Part shown: one piece after another, positions 13,194 to 14,837 of the stretch
How positions within the stretch are numbered: position 1 is the first letter of the stretch
Layout of the letters: each line of letters starts with the position of its first letter
NCBI GenBank assembly: GCA_041625325.1
Contig: JBFJTN010000069.1
Location: 1-14,837 of the forward strand
Reading direction: 5' to 3'
Source of the DNA: Oceanococcus sp041625325
Lineage (GTDB): Bacteria > Pseudomonadota > Gammaproteobacteria > Nevskiales > Oceanococcaceae
DNA: 14,837 nt
Program-made: the position numbers and the translations under genes
The notes under the pieces: model-generated
The model's database searches: none
Told to the model about the DNA's origin: nothing
The model's input: only the letters and a program-made list of their open reading frames with translations

Positions 13194-14837
13194 ATGTTGG
13201 AAATGGTTTTGGCCGCAAGCACCGAGGGCTTCGTACAGGGGCAGCGCTGGATCAGCAGCACCGAGCCGGAACTCGGCCTGGGCGTCATCACCCAGACCCA
13301 GGGCCGGCTGATACAGATCTTTTTTCCCGCGGCCGGTGAGGAGCGCGCCTATGCGGCCCACAGCGCGCCGCTGAGCCGGGTCAGCTATCGCGCCGGCGAT
13401 ACCATCCGCGACGATGCGGATCGGCGTCTGGTGGTGGCCGATGTGCACGAGAATCGGGGCGTCCTGATCTATCTCTGCCATGACCAGAATGGCGAGGAGG
13501 TCCTGCTGCCTGAGCCCCGCCTGCACGGGGTCGTGCGCCTGAGCGGCCCGAAGGAACGCCTGTTTGCCGGCCAGATCGACCGGCTGAGCCGCTACCGCCT
13601 GCGTCACGCCAGCCGACTGCATGACGGCCTGCTGCGTCAGTCCGGTGTGTCGGGCCTGATCGGCCCCCGGGTCCAGCTGCTGCCGCATCAGATGTACATC
13701 GCGGCCGAGGTGGGCCGGCGTCACGCGCCACGCGTGCTGCTGGCGGATGAGGTCGGGCTGGGCAAGACCATCGAGGCCGGTCTGATCCTGCATCAGCTGC
13801 TGCTGCGCGGACGGGCCTCGCGCGTGCTCGTCGTGGTGCCGGAAAGCCTGCTGCATCAGTGGCTGGTGGAAATGCTGCGGCGCTTCAATCTGCGTTTCAG
13901 CCTGCTCGATGAGCAGCGTTGCCGCGCCATTGAAGGCGAGGACGGGACGAGCGAAGAGGGCGAGAATCCCTTCGAGTCCGTGCAGCTGGCCCTGTGCAGC
14001 CAGCAGTGGCTGAGCCAGTCGCCGCTGCGTCAGGAGCAGGCCGTGGCCGCGGGCTGGGACCTGCTGCTGGTTGACGAGGCGCATCACCTGAGCTGGTCGC
14101 CGGAGGCGGTCAGCGCAGACTATCGCTGCATCGAGGCGCTCGCCGCGGCGGTACCGGGCTTGCTGCTGCTCACCGCGACACCGGAGCAGCAGGGCACGGC
14201 CGGGCACTTCGCTCGCCTGCGCCTGCTCGACCCGCAGCGCTACCATGACCTGGCGGCCTTCCAGGCGGAGGAAGCGAATTATCGCGAGGTCAGCGAGGTG
14301 CTGGTGGCCCTGCTGGCGGAAGACGGCTGGCAGCAGCTGCAGGACTCGGCCGCACTGCGTCAGCAGCTGGACGGCTATCTGGGCAGCGCGCACGTGGAGG
14401 CGGCCCTGGCCCGGGCGCGCGACAGCGGGCAGCCGCGGGAGACGCTTGCTGCGCTGGTCCGCGATCTTCTGGATCGCCATGGCACAGGACGGGTGCTGTT
14501 CCGCAACACCCGCGCCGCGGTCGAGGGTTTCCCCGGCCGCCAGCTGAATGCCTGGCCGCTGGCCGCGCCACAGGATTCGCCCGGGGACGACCTGGCGGCG
14601 GCGCTGTATCCGGAAACACAGGCCGCTGGCGACTGGCCCGCGGCTGACCCGCGGGTGGCCTGGCTGGCAGATTTCCTGCGCGATCACCCGGCTGACAAGG
14701 TCCTGCTGATCTGCGCCGGCGCCGCGGTCGCCCAGGCGCTGGCGCAGCACCTGCGCTTCGAACAGGGACTGTCGGCGGGAGTGTTCCACGAAGGCCTGAG
14801 CCTGCTGGAGCGTGATCGCATCGCCGCCTGGTTCGCC
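13194..14837 (+). CDS. rapA: RNA polymerase-associated protein RapA (HepA), 3' end outside the window
   Basis: RapA is a SWI2/SNF2-type ATPase that binds RNA polymerase and promotes its recycling from stalled post-termination complexes. The 548 codons present cover roughly the first half of the family (E. coli 968 residues), and the frame stays open to the edge. The N-terminal tandem Tudor-like region begins at GQRWISSTEPELGLG. A RLFAGQIDRLSRYRLR segment follows. The ATPase domain shows Walker A DEVGLGKT (185-192, Lys191), HQWLVEMLRRFNLRF, Walker B DEAH (294-297), LLLTATPEQ, and DRHGTGRVLFRNTR. An acidic insertion (EGEDGTSEEGENPFE) lies before the NPFE segment. The last residues read VFHEGLSLLERDRIAAWFA, in the second helicase lobe. 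ATG 13194 is taken as start. ATG 13203 is equally compatible, since E. coli RapA has few residues before GQRWIS. Confidence 0.94.
   Translation, partial: MLEMVLAASTEGFVQGQRWISSTEPELGLGVITQTQGRLIQIFFPAAGEERAYAAHSAPLSRVSYRAGDTIRDDADRRLVVADVHENRGVLIYLCHDQNGEEVLLPEPRLHGVVRLSGPKERLFAGQIDRLSRYRLRHASRLHDGLLRQSGVSGLIGPRVQLLPHQMYIAAEVGRRHAPRVLLADEVGLGKTIEAGLILHQLLLRGRASRVLVVVPESLLHQWLVEMLRRFNLRFSLLDEQRCRAIEGEDGTSEEGENPFESVQLALCSQQWLSQSPLRQEQAVAAGWDLLLVDEAHHLSWSPEAVSADYRCIEALAAAVPGLLLLTATPEQQGTAGHFARLRLLDPQRYHDLAAFQAEEANYREVSEVLVALLAEDGWQQLQDSAALRQQLDGYLGSAHVEAALARARDSGQPRETLAALVRDLLDRHGTGRVLFRNTRAAVEGFPGRQLNAWPLAAPQDSPGDDLAAALYPETQAAGDWPAADPRVAWLADFLRDHPADKVLLICAGAAVAQALAQHLRFEQGLSAGVFHEGLSLLERDRIAAWFA

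Noticed and set aside
13062..14789. A 575-codon minus-strand open frame opposite rapA
   Set aside because: The plus strand encodes an unmistakable RapA with Walker A and DEAH motifs. The antisense frame is Gln/Arg/Ala-rich and has no domain.
1..14837. tRNA or rRNA genes, CRISPR repeats, insertion sequences, phage or toxin-antitoxin genes
   Set aside because: I found no regularly spaced repeats, transposase motifs, tRNA-like cloverleaf sequences or terminal inverted repeats with target duplications.

Overview
The window is a gene-dense, GC-rich stretch of a gammaproteobacterial chromosome. The gene order ndk - rlmN - pilF/pilW - rodZ - ispG - hisS - yfgM-like - bamB - der is a conserved gammaproteobacterial housekeeping block. 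RapA at the right edge, PilF/PilW and the lipoprotein BamB also point to a Gram-negative gammaproteobacterium. Codon use is strongly GC-biased throughout, which suggests a high-GC lineage such as Nevskiales, Chromatiales or Xanthomonadales. The sequence alone does not fix the genus.

Region 1 (11-8899) is one tightly packed plus-strand block. Most junctions are ATGA overlaps or gaps of a few bases; only hisS to the yfgM-like gene has a larger gap (74 bp). The genes cover nucleotide balance (Ndk), 23S rRNA and tRNA methylation (RlmN), type IV pilus secretin assembly (PilF/PilW), cell shape (RodZ), isoprenoid precursors (IspG), histidyl-tRNA charging (HisS), envelope and outer-membrane protein biogenesis (YfgM-like and BamB) and 50S ribosome assembly (Der). 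Diagnostic residues expected of the enzymes are visible and none of these genes looks broken.

Region 2 (9036-13014) is a separate three-gene cassette placed between der and rapA, behind a possible extended -10 promoter. It encodes a small Tat-signal protein resembling gluconate 2-dehydrogenase subunit 3, a GMC-family FAD oxidoreductase with no export signal of its own, and a large D-aminoacylase-like amidohydrolase. The oxidoreductase carries a C-x5-C-x3-C motif, the spacing known to bind a 3Fe-4S cluster in the catalytic subunit of bacterial FAD-glucose dehydrogenase. The first two genes overlap by ATGA and probably form a complex exported by Tat in hitchhiker fashion. No cytochrome c subunit is present in the window. 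The hydrolase has the N-terminal HxH and the Cys of D-aminoacylases but appears to lack the two later metal-binding histidines. This cassette is the least understood part of the window and the best candidate for a new pathway.

Region 3 (13015-14837) begins with a 179-bp intergenic spacer holding a long GC-rich inverted repeat and a plausible promoter very close to the start of rapA. RapA, the RNA-polymerase-recycling SWI/SNF ATPase, runs off the right edge. No tRNA, rRNA, CRISPR array, insertion sequence or phage gene was seen. No gene-free stretch exceeds 300 bases.
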